Source: Kutzneria kofuensis | GTDB taxonomy: Bacteria > Actinomycetota > Actinomycetes > Mycobacteriales > Pseudonocardiaceae | Reading direction: 5' to 3' | Assembly (NCBI RefSeq): GCF_014203355.1 | Contig: NZ_JACHIR010000001.1 | Coordinates: 868,001-932,000, forward strand | DNA: 64,000 nt | Part shown: positions 56,181-64,000 of the stretch, one piece after another | Numbering within the stretch: position 1 is the stretch's first letter | How the letters are laid out: every line of letters starts with the position of its first letter | The notes under the pieces: model-generated | What the model saw: the letters and a program-made list of their open reading frames with translations, nothing else | The model's database searches: none | Told to the model about the DNA's origin: nothing | Made by a program: the position numbers and the translations under genes

Positions 56181-56855
56181 ATGCAATCCAGCACCAATGC
56201 CTGCCCCACCGCGCTGGCCGCGATCGGCCGCCGGCCGCGGCTCGGCCGGCCTCGCAACGCGGGCGCGCTCGCCGTCGGCTTCACCTTTCGGCGCGACGCG
56301 GCGCCCCAGCCGGCGCCCGACGCGTGGCTGATCCTGCGTCCGGGCGAGATCCTGTTGTACAGCAGGGACATCGCCTTCGACGCGGTCGAGCAGGCGGCGG
56401 CCAGCCGGATGATCGCGGAGGAGCTGCACGTCACCGAGGCGACGGTCCGGTTCAGCTCCGGCCAGGCGCTGCACAACCAGGGCCTGCCGTGCGGGATCGC
56501 GCTGCGCAAGGCGGCGGCGACGGCGTACTGGGGCCTGCACCGGGACGCGGCGGCGCTGCTGAACGTGCCGAGCCGCGCGCTCGCCTCCGACAACGGCCGG
56601 TTCCGGGTCCGCGGCGGCCTGCGGCGGGTGTCCTACGCCCAACTGCTGGACGCGACGACAACCGTGCTGTCGCTGGACACCCGCGTGCCGTTGGTCTCGG
56701 ATCACGACTATCTCGCCGACTACGTCGCCCCGGCGGTCGTGCTGAGCAGCACGTCCTTCTCCTCGCAGGGAACGGGCCGGTTCTCCGGCTTCCTGCGGGA
56801 CGAGATCCGCCGGGACGACGACGCGGCGACCGGGATCCTGGCCCGGATCAGCTGA
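56181..56855 (+). CDS. Truncated molybdenum-hydroxylase-large-subunit-like protein
   Basis: 224 residues. PDAWLILRPGEILLYSRDIA, then AASRMIAEELHVTEATVRFS, GIALRKAAATAYWGLHRDAA and RVSYAQLLD follow, in order, the early part of isoquinoline 1-oxidoreductase/xanthine-dehydrogenase large subunits. The usual GxG-type glycine pattern and the later Mo-binding regions are missing, and a true subunit is 700 or more residues. Either a relic or a stand-alone domain. No small or medium subunits are near. Overlaps the convergent gene by 8 bp. Confidence 0.55.
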   Translation: MQSSTNACPTALAAIGRRPRLGRPRNAGALAVGFTFRRDAAPQPAPDAWLILRPGEILLYSRDIAFDAVEQAAASRMIAEELHVTEATVRFSSGQALHNQGLPCGIALRKAAATAYWGLHRDAAALLNVPSRALASDNGRFRVRGGLRRVSYAQLLDATTTVLSLDTRVPLVSDHDYLADYVAPAVVLSSTSFSSQGTGRFSGFLRDEIRRDDDAATGILARIS

Positions 56856-57498
56856 GCGGCACCAGCCCGCCCGGCAGGAACGGCGGCACCTGGCCGGTGG
56901 CGTCCTCGTAACCCTTGACGGCGCCGTCGAAAGCACCGCCCGCCGCGCCACCGGCGGCCGCGCCGGCGAGTTGGCCGCCGGCCGTGCCGATCGCGGTGCC
57001 GATGGCCGTGCCGATCGGGGCCGCCGGCGGGGCGATCGCGCCGCCGATGGCACCGCCGATCGCACCTCCCGCGGCGCCGCCGACCGCGCCACCGACGGCC
57101 TTGCCGATGTCGCTGCCCGGCTTGGCCGTTCCGGTGGCGGTGCCCGTGACACCGCCGATGCCGCCGTCCACCGCCCCGCCCAGCCCGCCACCGGCGGTGG
57201 AGCCCAGCACGGAACCGGTCTGCTGGCCGAACTGCTCGCCGGCCTTCTGCCCGGAACCGTCCTTCACGCCGAAGATGCCGTCGGCGACGGCGCCGACCGT
57301 GCCGCCGGCGAACCCACCGAGGCCGGAGCCGAGCTGCTCGCCGGCGGTGATGCCGGCGTCGGTGAAGTCGGTCGGCTCGGCGGCGCTCGTGCTCGCGCTC
57401 GCGGAACCGGCCAGCGGCAGCATCATCATCGCCGCGACCACACCGCCGCCGACCGCGACGCTCAGCGCCGACCGCCGGACCAGACTGTGACGACCCAT
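56848..57498 (-). CDS. Secreted glycine-zipper repeat protein
   Basis: 216 residues. Signal peptide (LSVAVGGGVVAAMMMLPLAG, cleavage near ASASTS). The mature part is almost only Gly, Ala, Ile, Val and Thr in GxxxG/AxxxG repeats, for example GGAVGGAAGGAIGGAIGGAI (about 135-155), with GTAIGTAIGTAGGQLAGAAA later. Such zippers pack as membrane helices, as seen in some toxins and pore formers, but also in structural proteins. Function unknown; ends LPGGLVPLS. Confidence 0.65.
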   Translation of the reverse strand: MGRHSLVRRSALSVAVGGGVVAAMMMLPLAGSASASTSAAEPTDFTDAGITAGEQLGSGLGGFAGGTVGAVADGIFGVKDGSGQKAGEQFGQQTGSVLGSTAGGGLGGAVDGGIGGVTGTATGTAKPGSDIGKAVGGAVGGAAGGAIGGAIGGAIAPPAAPIGTAIGTAIGTAGGQLAGAAAGGAAGGAFDGAVKGYEDATGQVPPFLPGGLVPLS

Positions 57499-57680
57499 GG
57501 GAATTCCTCTCTCGCAACGGAATTGCCTGGACCGTAGCCAGATCGGGGGCCGACCGGCGGCGCCGTGTGAGTCAGTTCATCCGGGCTCGCGAGGAGTTGT
57601 CACGTCGGTGCGCAAGTCCGTCGACGCCAACTGTCCGCAGTGTTCATGCCGCGGAGCCCGGCACTCTGCCGCGTCGGCGA

Positions 57681-59417
57681 TCAGCGCCAACTGTCCACGA
57701 GGGTCAACGGGCTGGTTCCGGTGGCGGCGGACCGGTTCGGGTCACTCTCCCAGGTGACCGATCCGTCCGGATTCTTCTTGATGTACTTGTACTGGAACGA
57801 GGTGTTGGCCGGCAGCGAGGCCGTCGCGGTCCAGGTCGGGTAGCCGGCCGAGGACAGCGCGATCGCATTGACCGGGTTCCAGCTGCCCAGCGCCGGGACG
57901 GACCCGACGACGTACACGTTCTGGCCCCAGCTCGTGGTGGCGTTCTCGGCGAACGACACCTGGACCCGGCTGCCCGTGATCTTCGAGCCGGCGTGGATCG
58001 CCACCGCGTCCATGCCGCCGACGGTTGTGGTGGCGTTTCCGTTGGCGTCCACCGTGATCACCGGTCCGGTACAGGAGCCGTTGCCGATGTCGCCGTGCAG
58101 GACGTCGCAGTAGGCGCCGGCCGGCATGCCCGTCGCGAACGTCCGCGCCAGCGTGCCGCCTTCCTTGTTGATGGCGACGAATCCCTTGCCGCCCCGGCCG
58201 AACGCGATCTGGTTGGTGCCGTCCGACCACCAGTTGCCGACGCTCGTGCCGGCGACGGCGTCGTGGAAGCCGACCATGTTCGCGGCCCAGCGTTGCCGGT
58301 GCTCGCACTCCCAGCCGTTGCCGCAGCTGACCGGCGACACCATGCCGTTCGCCTGCGCCGGCGGCGACTGGTCGTTGTCGCCGAAGTCGAAGCTGGACAT
58401 GATGTTCGGCGTGCCGTAGTTCCAGGCCAGGCCGAACACCGTGGCCAGGTGGTAGATCGCACCGTCCTTGTAGGACAGCGTGCTGCCGTTCCGTTGCGTG
58501 TCATGGTTGTCCACGAACACGACCGCCTTGTTGCTCGGCTCCATTCCCCACGACTGGCCGAACGTGGCGAGATCGGCGATGTTGCCGCCACCGAACTTCG
58601 CCTTGAGGTTGGTGCCGTAGCGGAACTCCAGCAGGTCGCCGGTGCTCTCGTACTGCTGCGGCTGCACGGCCTCGCCGGCGCCGTAGATCACCTCTTGGAA
58701 CAGGTAGGCCGGCCTGGCCAGCTTCGCCTCGATGCCGGCGATGTCGGCCGGATTGATGTGCTTGGCCGCGTCGACCCGGAACCCGTCCACACCAAGGGAA
58801 AGCAGGTCGTTCAGGTAGTTGGCGATGTTCGTGCGCACGTTGTCGTGCTCGGTGTAGAGATCGGCCAGGCCGACCAGCTCGCACTCCTGGACATCCGCCC
58901 GCACGCCGTAGTCGTGGATCTGGCCGTCGGACTCCGGGCAGGGATTCGGGTAGTGGTGGAAGTCCGCCGACGAGTACAGGCCCGGATAGTCGTACTTGTC
59001 GGGGAAGGTCGTGCCGCCGTAGCCCGTGTTGCCCTGGCCGGTCATGTGGTTGATCACGGCGTCGGCGTACACCTTCACGCCGGCCGCGTGGCACGTGCTC
59101 ACCATGCTGGCGAACTGCTGGCGGTTGCCCATCCGGCTGGTGAGCTGATAGCTCACCGGCTGGTAGACCTCCCACCACGGGTGGTTCGCCACCGACACGG
59201 ACTCCTCCGGCGGCGACACCTGCACGCCGCCGTACCCCTTGGGGCCCAGCACATTCGTGCACTCCGAAGCCACGGATGTCCACGGCCACTCGAACAGGTT
59301 CGCGATCACGTCATGTCCGCCGCCGGGTGGGGCGGCGGCGGATTCAGCGGGCAGGGTCAGCAGGGCCAGCAGGGCGGACACGATGACCACGCGGCCCCAT
59401 TGCGACGTGGTTGTCAT
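57681..59417 (-). CDS. Secreted alpha-amylase (GH13) with CBM20
   Basis: 578 residues. Signal peptide (VVIVSALLALLTLPAESAAA), GH13 barrel (about 35-390), domain C, then a C-terminal starch-binding CBM20 (about 484-578: VYVVGSVPALGSWNPVNAIA). Catalytic triad: D216 (GFRVDAAKH), E242 (FQEVIYG) and D306 (FVDNHDTQR). Endo-hydrolysis of starch outside the cell. A weak dre-like TGGTCCCGACC lies about 45 bp upstream; not scored as a site. Confidence 0.95.
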   Translation of the reverse strand: MTTTSQWGRVVIVSALLALLTLPAESAAAPPGGGHDVIANLFEWPWTSVASECTNVLGPKGYGGVQVSPPEESVSVANHPWWEVYQPVSYQLTSRMGNRQQFASMVSTCHAAGVKVYADAVINHMTGQGNTGYGGTTFPDKYDYPGLYSSADFHHYPNPCPESDGQIHDYGVRADVQECELVGLADLYTEHDNVRTNIANYLNDLLSLGVDGFRVDAAKHINPADIAGIEAKLARPAYLFQEVIYGAGEAVQPQQYESTGDLLEFRYGTNLKAKFGGGNIADLATFGQSWGMEPSNKAVVFVDNHDTQRNGSTLSYKDGAIYHLATVFGLAWNYGTPNIMSSFDFGDNDQSPPAQANGMVSPVSCGNGWECEHRQRWAANMVGFHDAVAGTSVGNWWSDGTNQIAFGRGGKGFVAINKEGGTLARTFATGMPAGAYCDVLHGDIGNGSCTGPVITVDANGNATTTVGGMDAVAIHAGSKITGSRVQVSFAENATTSWGQNVYVVGSVPALGSWNPVNAIALSSAGYPTWTATASLPANTSFQYKYIKKNPDGSVTWESDPNRSAATGTSPLTLVDSWR

Positions 59418-59475
59418 TCAACGGACGGTCCCGCGTGACCGGGCTCGAGGTCAAGGCGTGGTCCCGACCTCGCGC

Positions 59476-60708
59476 TCACGCCACCCGCTCAGCCACCTCC
59501 CGCAGATAGGCCCGTGCCACCTCCGGATCGCCCAGCCACGGCTCGTAGTCCGAGGGATCGTTGAACAGGTGCGCGAACCGGTGCGCGACCTCGGGAAACT
59601 CCTGCGCCGCCTGCAAGGTCTCCAACACGTGCACGGGCGGCGGCGCCAGCAGGTCGTTGTTGAACCGGGTCGAGTGCCGGGCATAGTCCCAGTACCGGTC
59701 GAAACACGTCCGCATGAACTCCGCGTCGAACGGCCGGTCCCCGTGCTCGAGGATCAGCCGCTGGTAGATGCGGGCGCAGTGCACGGCGTTGTTCGCGCCC
59801 TGGCCGGCGATCGGGTCGTTGGTGATCGCGGTGTCGCCCATGGCCAGCACGGGTTGCCCGGTCGGCAGCGTGCCGACGCCGTGCCGGACGACCGGCGTGA
59901 TCCGCCCGGTCAGGAAGTCCAGCGGGCCATCGCTTTTCGCGTCCTCGGCCGCACCGGCCGACCACGGGAAGAACCGCCGCAGCTGCTCCTGGCAGAGTTC
60001 GAGGTGCCGCGCGGCGTCGGTGACGCCGTCGAAGACGTCCATCGGGCCGCCCGGGATCGCCGAGAAGTACAGGCCCGTCTTGGGGCCGGCGGCGGTGAGC
60101 AGCGGCAGCACGAAGAACTCGCCGACGCCGGGCACCAGGCCGAACGTGACGCCCTGGTAGAAGTCGCCGGGCGCCGTCACCAGGTGCAGGGTGATCCCGC
60201 GCTGCGGCTCCGAGTACGGGGAACGCGCGTCGTCCCGCGGGAAGACGCTGTCGAACTGCGGCCCGCGACCTGCGGCGACGAGCACCAGGTCGGCCTCGCG
60301 GGCGTAACCGGCGAGGTCCTCGGGAGTCGCCCTCGCGATCCGGAGTTCACCGCCGCGGGCCACGAACTCGTTCAGCCAGAACGACATCTTCAGCCGCTGG
60401 TCGACCGACTGCGCGGGGTGGTCCAGCGGCGAGACCCAGGAGATGAACGGATCGGCCGAGCCCGGCATGCCGGCGTCGAAGGCGATGCCGGTCACCGGCG
60501 GCACCTGGCCGTCCCAGTGGTTGAGGCCCAACGCCCGCTCGTGCCGCAGCGCCGGCTCGAAAACGCACTGGTTGGACAGGACCCGCCCGTTCCCGATCTG
60601 CTCCGCCGTCCGCTCCGACACCATGGTCACCCGGTAGCCCTCGGCCAGCAGCCCCAGCGCCAGCAGCGAACCGGCCTGACCTGCGCCGACGATCACGATG
60701 TGCCGCAC
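59476..60708 (-). CDS. Styrene/indole monooxygenase-like flavoprotein
   Basis: 410 residues. RHIVIVGAGQAGSLLALGLL binds FAD; VLVAAGRGP and VLAMGDTAITNDPIAGQGAN follow, the latter characteristic of StyA-type monooxygenases, ending in WDYARHSTRFNNDLLAPPPV. StyA enzymes need a separate flavin reductase (StyB), not found in the window. Substrate unknown. 57 bp upstream of the amylase gene start on the same strand, probably separate. Confidence 0.82.
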   Translation of the reverse strand: MRHIVIVGAGQAGSLLALGLLAEGYRVTMVSERTAEQIGNGRVLSNQCVFEPALRHERALGLNHWDGQVPPVTGIAFDAGMPGSADPFISWVSPLDHPAQSVDQRLKMSFWLNEFVARGGELRIARATPEDLAGYAREADLVLVAAGRGPQFDSVFPRDDARSPYSEPQRGITLHLVTAPGDFYQGVTFGLVPGVGEFFVLPLLTAAGPKTGLYFSAIPGGPMDVFDGVTDAARHLELCQEQLRRFFPWSAGAAEDAKSDGPLDFLTGRITPVVRHGVGTLPTGQPVLAMGDTAITNDPIAGQGANNAVHCARIYQRLILEHGDRPFDAEFMRTCFDRYWDYARHSTRFNNDLLAPPPVHVLETLQAAQEFPEVAHRFAHLFNDPSDYEPWLGDPEVARAYLREVAERVA

Positions 60709-60787
60709 GGAAAACCCCCTTCGCGCCCCAGTGACGATCAGCCTAGGCGGATTTCCGGGCGGCGGTAGCGCCCTTTAGGGTGCCCTG

Positions 60788-61300
60788 GTGAGCACCGAGC
60801 CGTTCCCGGCCGCACTGGCCGAGGTCGCCCGCGTCGACTTCCCGTACGACAGCGAGGACGACGTCGACTTCGAGCCCTACGGGGAGTTCCGGCCCGACGA
60901 GGACACCGCCTTCTGGCTGCCCCTCTGGACCGGCACGGACCTGTTGAACCCGAAGGACTTCCTGGTGTTCGGGCAGGACGGCAGCGGCGGCTACGTGATC
61001 ATCTGGCTGGCCCGCGCGGGTGCGCCGGTCACCGAGCAGCCGGTGGTGTTCATGGGCTCCGAAGGCGACCACGGCGTGATCGCGAGCGATCTGGGCGACT
61101 TCCTGTGGCTGCTCGCCGACGGCTCCGGTCCGTACGAGGCGGTGTCGTCCCCGGACCGGCCGTCACGGCCGCACCGGGAGCTGACCGCGATCGCCGAGCG
61201 GCACGCCCCGGATGCCCGCAAGTCGGCGGCCGAGGTGATCGCCCTGGCCCGCGAGCGGTTCCCGCATTTCGAGCGGCTCGTCGCCGAGGCCATCGGCTAG
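60788..61300 (+). CDS. SUKH (SMI1/KNR4)-like protein
   Basis: 170 residues from GTG. Acidic N-terminus (DFPYDSEDDVDFEPYGEF), central SUKH-like core (DLLNPKDFLVFGQDGSGGYV, FMGSEGDHGVIASDLGDFLW) and a helical tail. SUKH proteins often give immunity to secreted toxins, but no toxin gene is next to it; lone SUKH copies are common in actinobacteria. Ends 4 bp into the convergent sigma-GH128 gene. Confidence 0.7.
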   Translation: MSTEPFPAALAEVARVDFPYDSEDDVDFEPYGEFRPDEDTAFWLPLWTGTDLLNPKDFLVFGQDGSGGYVIIWLARAGAPVTEQPVVFMGSEGDHGVIASDLGDFLWLLADGSGPYEAVSSPDRPSRPHRELTAIAERHAPDARKSAAEVIALARERFPHFERLVAEAIG

Positions 61301-63036
61301 GCGGCGGCCCGGTACGCGAGGCCGACCTGCGTCGGTTGCGCTCCCGGTTCGTAGAGACCGGTGTCTTCGCCCTGCGAGGGCAGCGCGAACCAGGCGTAGC
61401 GCTCCAGGTACGGCAGCGAGTCCAGCATCGCCGCCGCGTTCGTGACGAACGCCGCCTGCTGGGCCTGGGTCGGGAACTTCGGCGCGCCGCCGAAGTTGAT
61501 CAGCGCGAACTCGGTGAGCCAGACGGGCTTGTGGTAGCGGTCGTGGACGGCCTGCAGGTAGCTCTTCAGCTGGCCGACCGCCGCCGCGCCGAAGTCCGAG
61601 CCGTACCAGTGCAGGGTGATGAAGTCGACCCGGTAGCCCTTGCTCCCGGCGCCACTCATGAACTGGTCGAGCCAGCCGCCGGGCGTGTCGCCGCCGAAGG
61701 CGACGGCCGGGCTGCCCAGGCGCATCCCCGTCGCCTGCAGCTGCGGCCAGAGGTCCAGTGCCTGTGCCGGCGTCATGTTCGCCTGCTGGGCCAGGTCGGG
61801 TTCGTTGAAGCCGAGCAGCTCGGTGCCCTGCTTCCTGACCTGCGCCAGCGTGTCCGCGGTGACGGACTTGGCTCCCCAGATCATCGGCACGTACTCGACG
61901 CCCGGCGGGGCCGGAATCGTGTTGTGGTTGGCGTCCCAGTTGTAGAACCAGGCCGCGCCGACGTCCTTGAGCGAGGCCGTGACGCCGTCGAAGGCCCAGG
62001 CACTCACGCCCTTTCGGGCCGAGGTCTGGGCCGGCTTCTGCTGCGGCACCGCCCTTGTGCTCGCCGCCGCCTTGGTGGTGGTCGTGGTCGTCGCCGTGGT
62101 TGTCGTTGTCGTCGTGGTGGTGACGGTGGTTGAAGTGGTGGTGATCGGCGCCGCGACGGCAATCGGCTCCGGTTCGGTGGGTTTCGGGACGAGCACCGCC
62201 GCCAGGACCGCCACGGCTGCGGCAGCCGCCACCAAGGGCTTCGTCGCGGCGTGCTGCCACCAGCGTCGGGGCGCCGGCGGCGACGAGGTCGGCACCGCGC
62301 CGAAGTCCGGTGGGATCGGCACCAACGGGATGCCGAGCAGCAGGCGCTCCGCCGGCATCAGGTCGTCACGCAGGCAGCGGCCGCAGTCGCGTACGTGGCG
62401 GGCGATTCGCTTGCGCCACAACGGGCTCGGTCGGCCGTCCCATTCCGCTGTGAGGTGTGCCAGCTCCGGGCACCGCACCCTCAACGCCCGCACCACCATG
62501 CGCGCCGCGTCCAGCTTGGCCTTCATCCGCTGCACCCGGACGGCCGTGTGCTGCGGCGTCAATCCCAGGCCCGCAGCCACTTCCGCCCTCGTCAGCCGGC
62601 CGGCCGCCTCCAGCCACCACAACGACAGCAGTTCGCGTTCGTCGTCCTCCAGCCAGCGCGTCGCCTCGACCAGGTCCCTGCGCTGGTCCACCAGGTGCAG
62701 GCGGTCGATCGTCAGGTCGACGAAGTCCGCGCCCGGGTCCGCCACGTCATCCGGCCGCACCGCCGGAAATCCCTCGCCCGTGCGGCGGCGCTTCCGTACC
62801 TCGCGCATTGCCATGACCACCAGCCAGGACCGGAAATGCGCCGGGTCTTCCAGGTCGGGCAGGCCGTCCAGGGCCGCGAGCATCGTGTCCTGGACCGCGT
62901 CGTCCATGTCCGGGTGGCCCGCCATCGCCCGGCCCACGATGTTGTAGACCAGCGGCAGGTAGGTCGCCACCAGCTCGTCGAGGGCGTCCGCGCGGCCCTT
63001 GCGCGCGGCGATGACCAGGTCCCAGTCGTCGCTCAT
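61297..63036 (-). CDS. ECF-type sigma factor fused through a membrane helix to a GH128 domain
   Basis: 579 residues from MSDDWDLVIAARKG. Order: sigma region 2 (about 5-85), sigma region 4 (about 125-180, ELLSLWWLEAAGRLTRAEVA), a zinc-finger-like HxxxCxxC (H214, C218, C221), one membrane helix (about 267-284), a Thr run (299-321) and a GH128-like domain (344-579). GH128 acids are present: E412 (LLGFNEPDL) and E509 (PVWLTEFAL). GH128 enzymes cut beta-1,3-glucan. The layout implies a one-protein sensor: cytosolic sigma, external glucan domain. Release would need proteolysis. Confidence 0.85.
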   Translation of the reverse strand: MSDDWDLVIAARKGRADALDELVATYLPLVYNIVGRAMAGHPDMDDAVQDTMLAALDGLPDLEDPAHFRSWLVVMAMREVRKRRRTGEGFPAVRPDDVADPGADFVDLTIDRLHLVDQRRDLVEATRWLEDDERELLSLWWLEAAGRLTRAEVAAGLGLTPQHTAVRVQRMKAKLDAARMVVRALRVRCPELAHLTAEWDGRPSPLWRKRIARHVRDCGRCLRDDLMPAERLLLGIPLVPIPPDFGAVPTSSPPAPRRWWQHAATKPLVAAAAAVAVLAAVLVPKPTEPEPIAVAAPITTTSTTVTTTTTTTTTATTTTTTKAAASTRAVPQQKPAQTSARKGVSAWAFDGVTASLKDVGAAWFYNWDANHNTIPAPPGVEYVPMIWGAKSVTADTLAQVRKQGTELLGFNEPDLAQQANMTPAQALDLWPQLQATGMRLGSPAVAFGGDTPGGWLDQFMSGAGSKGYRVDFITLHWYGSDFGAAAVGQLKSYLQAVHDRYHKPVWLTEFALINFGGAPKFPTQAQQAAFVTNAAAMLDSLPYLERYAWFALPSQGEDTGLYEPGAQPTQVGLAYRAAA

Positions 63037-63147
63037 CTCACTCCCCGACGCGAGGCGGATTCGTCCGCATGCTCGCACCACGCCCGGGAGTGATCCATGT
63101 GTTCATTTCCACTGGCCCGCTGACCAGCGGATAACAGTTTTCTCTGC

Positions 63148-63753
63148 TCAGAGAATTCGCCGGAACGCCGCGTCCGACACGCTCGCCGGCACCTCGTGTC
63201 CACCCGTGAACTCGCGGTAATCGACCCGGTATCCCACGATGCGCAGCGCCGGCACGATTCGCCGGCTCGTCCCCTCGATCGGCAGCACTCCGTCCTGGCG
63301 CCCGTGCGACACGAACACCTCCGGCTTGCCCGCCCTGGCGCCCGGCACCACGAAGCCCGGCGAGAACGCCACCACGTTGTCGAACAGCGTCCCGTTCGCC
63401 AGCCCCACCGACAGCGCGTACGAGGCCCCGTCCGAGAATCCCGCGATCGCCGCGGTCTTGATCTCGAAGTGCTCGAACAGCTCCGTCAGCGCCCGGTCCA
63501 GCGCCTCCACGTCCGGCCCGAAGTTCCCGTGGATCGCGTCCCAGGTGCGCGCCCTCGACTTGGGCGCGTACACCAGCGCTTCCCGGTCTCTCACCACGGT
63601 CAGCACCCGCTCCGGGTTCGACCCCGCCCCGTGCAGCAGCACCACCAGCGGCACCGGCCCCGTCGGCAGGTCGCTCGGCACGTGCAGCAGCCCTTCCCCG
63701 AACGCGTGCGTCCCCGCCGCCAGCCGCTCCCCCGTGGGCTGCCCCGGCCTCAC
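63148..63753 (-). CDS. Small serine esterase (alpha/beta hydrolase)
   Basis: 201 residues from GTG. LVVLLHGAGSNPERVL (oxyanion), AAIAGFSDGASYALSVG (nucleophile GFSDG), VSHGRQDGVLP (Asp) and EFTGGHEVP (His) complete the fold of the phospholipase/carboxylesterase group. The GTG has a poor ribosome binding site; 51 bp upstream, in the same frame, is an ATG (63804) with an excellent GGGAGG, separated by one in-frame TGA (63774-63772). The true gene may start there and be interrupted. Confidence 0.8.
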   Translation of the reverse strand: MRPGQPTGERLAAGTHAFGEGLLHVPSDLPTGPVPLVVLLHGAGSNPERVLTVVRDREALVYAPKSRARTWDAIHGNFGPDVEALDRALTELFEHFEIKTAAIAGFSDGASYALSVGLANGTLFDNVVAFSPGFVVPGARAGKPEVFVSHGRQDGVLPIEGTSRRIVPALRIVGYRVDYREFTGGHEVPASVSDAAFRRIL

Positions 63754-63819
63754 CGCCAGTTCCCCCAGCCGTCACCCCGTCCCCAACTGCGCCGTCGTGC
63801 CCATGACCCACCCTCCCTT

Positions 63820-63837
63820 GTACGACCCTTGTCGTAC
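63820..63837. promoter_or_regulatory. Inverted repeat upstream of the esterase
   Basis: GTACGAC-CCTT-GTCGTAC, a perfect 7-bp inverted repeat 15 bp before the ATG at 63804. Could be an operator or a small hairpin in the leader. Confidence 0.45.
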
Positions 63838-63924
63838 GTAACCTCCGAGGTCCGAGATTCCATTCCCGCTCCGAGCGAACGGGCAGGCACGAGCCGCCGG
63901 CCGGCACTCCACGGCCGAAGACGG

Positions 63925-63977
63925 GTTCGGAAAGCCCCGTTCCTCCACTCCGAGTAGAGGAACGGCGCTTTCCGAAC
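63925..63977. repeat. Long inverted repeat near the right edge
   Basis: Arms GTTCGGAAAGCCCCGTTCCT C (63925-63945) and GAGGAACGGCGCTTTCCGAA C (63957-63977) pair over 20 of 21 positions with an 11-nt loop. A related single arm (GAACGGGGCTTTCCCAAAC) is at about 20089-20107. Terminator or dispersed hairpin element; the stretch 63838-64000 otherwise shows no gene. Confidence 0.7.
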
Positions 63978-64000
63978 ATTACCCGTCAGTAGGATTTGGG

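Noticed and set aside
59459-59472. dre-like TGGTCCCGACCT upstream of the alpha-amylase gene
   Set aside because: The outer positions and the central TA do not match; about 9 of 16 to consensus is too weak without other evidence.
60788-61300. Toxin-immunity pair based on the SUKH-like gene
   Set aside because: Neither neighbour looks like a polymorphic toxin, so an immunity role is not supported here.
61991-62142. Low-complexity ACC/CGT-rich tract as a possible tandem repeat element
   Set aside because: It is the coding sequence of the Thr-run linker in the sigma-GH128 protein.

Overview
The window is very GC-rich actinobacterial DNA with frequent GTG starts and many 1-4 bp stop/start overlaps. 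It carries the conserved order aspS ... rarA ... alaS-ruvX-mltG-aroE ... aroC-aroK-aroB-aroQ ... pepQ-efp-nusB. That is the order of the Mycobacterium tuberculosis Rv2572c-Rv2533c region, here expanded by accessory blocks. Gene content (DasR-type regulon, many secreted hydrolases, a GH128-fused sigma factor, IS605-like element) suggests a soil member of the Pseudonocardiales, possibly Kutzneria-like. No rRNA, tRNA or CRISPR was found.

Layout. 1-2700: nusB (partial), efp, pepQ and a B-4DMT membrane protein. 2.6-5.5 kb: a TetR/carboxymuconolactone-decarboxylase divergent pair and a secreted beta-propeller lipoprotein. 5.5-8.9 kb: aroQ-aroB-aroK-aroC. 8.9-13.8 kb: a chitin/N-acetylglucosamine block with PTS IIA and IIB, a DasR-like GntR regulator, PTS IIC, HPr and a GH18 chitinase. 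14-20 kb: aroE-mltG-ruvX-alaS and two DUF proteins. 20-22.4 kb: a 32-residue peptide, a JmjC oxygenase and a thioredoxin-like ferredoxin, the last with a DtxR/IdeR-type iron box. 22.5-34 kb: AMIN-like protein, S41 protease, purple acid phosphatase, EI24 protein, duplicated secreted alpha/beta hydrolases, rarA, uridine kinase, a HAD remnant, RidA, acyl-CoA synthetase and an aminotransferase. 34-40 kb: three sedolisin (S53) copies, one a pseudogene, flanking a TetR-flavoprotein operon. 40-45.6 kb: SGNH hydrolase, phosphotransferase, aspS and a second GH18 chitinase. 45.6-54.3 kb: a membrane protein with an amyloid-signalling-like motif, an ArsR-like/hydrolase pair, and an IclR-controlled acyl-CoA operon cut by an IS605-type element. 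54.3-64 kb: an orphan LanC-like protein, a truncated molybdenum-hydroxylase-like protein, a glycine-zipper protein, alpha-amylase, a styrene-monooxygenase-like flavoprotein, a SUKH protein, a sigma-TM-GH128 fusion and an esterase.

How it fits together. Three DasR-type dre palindromes (upstream of dasR-nagE-ptsH, and upstream of each chitinase) tie chitin degradation and GlcNAc uptake into one regulon. The GH128 domain on the membrane-tethered sigma factor may add a beta-1,3-glucan input, which is inference. The most novel candidates are the peptide/JmjC/ferredoxin cluster and the sigma-GH128 fusion.
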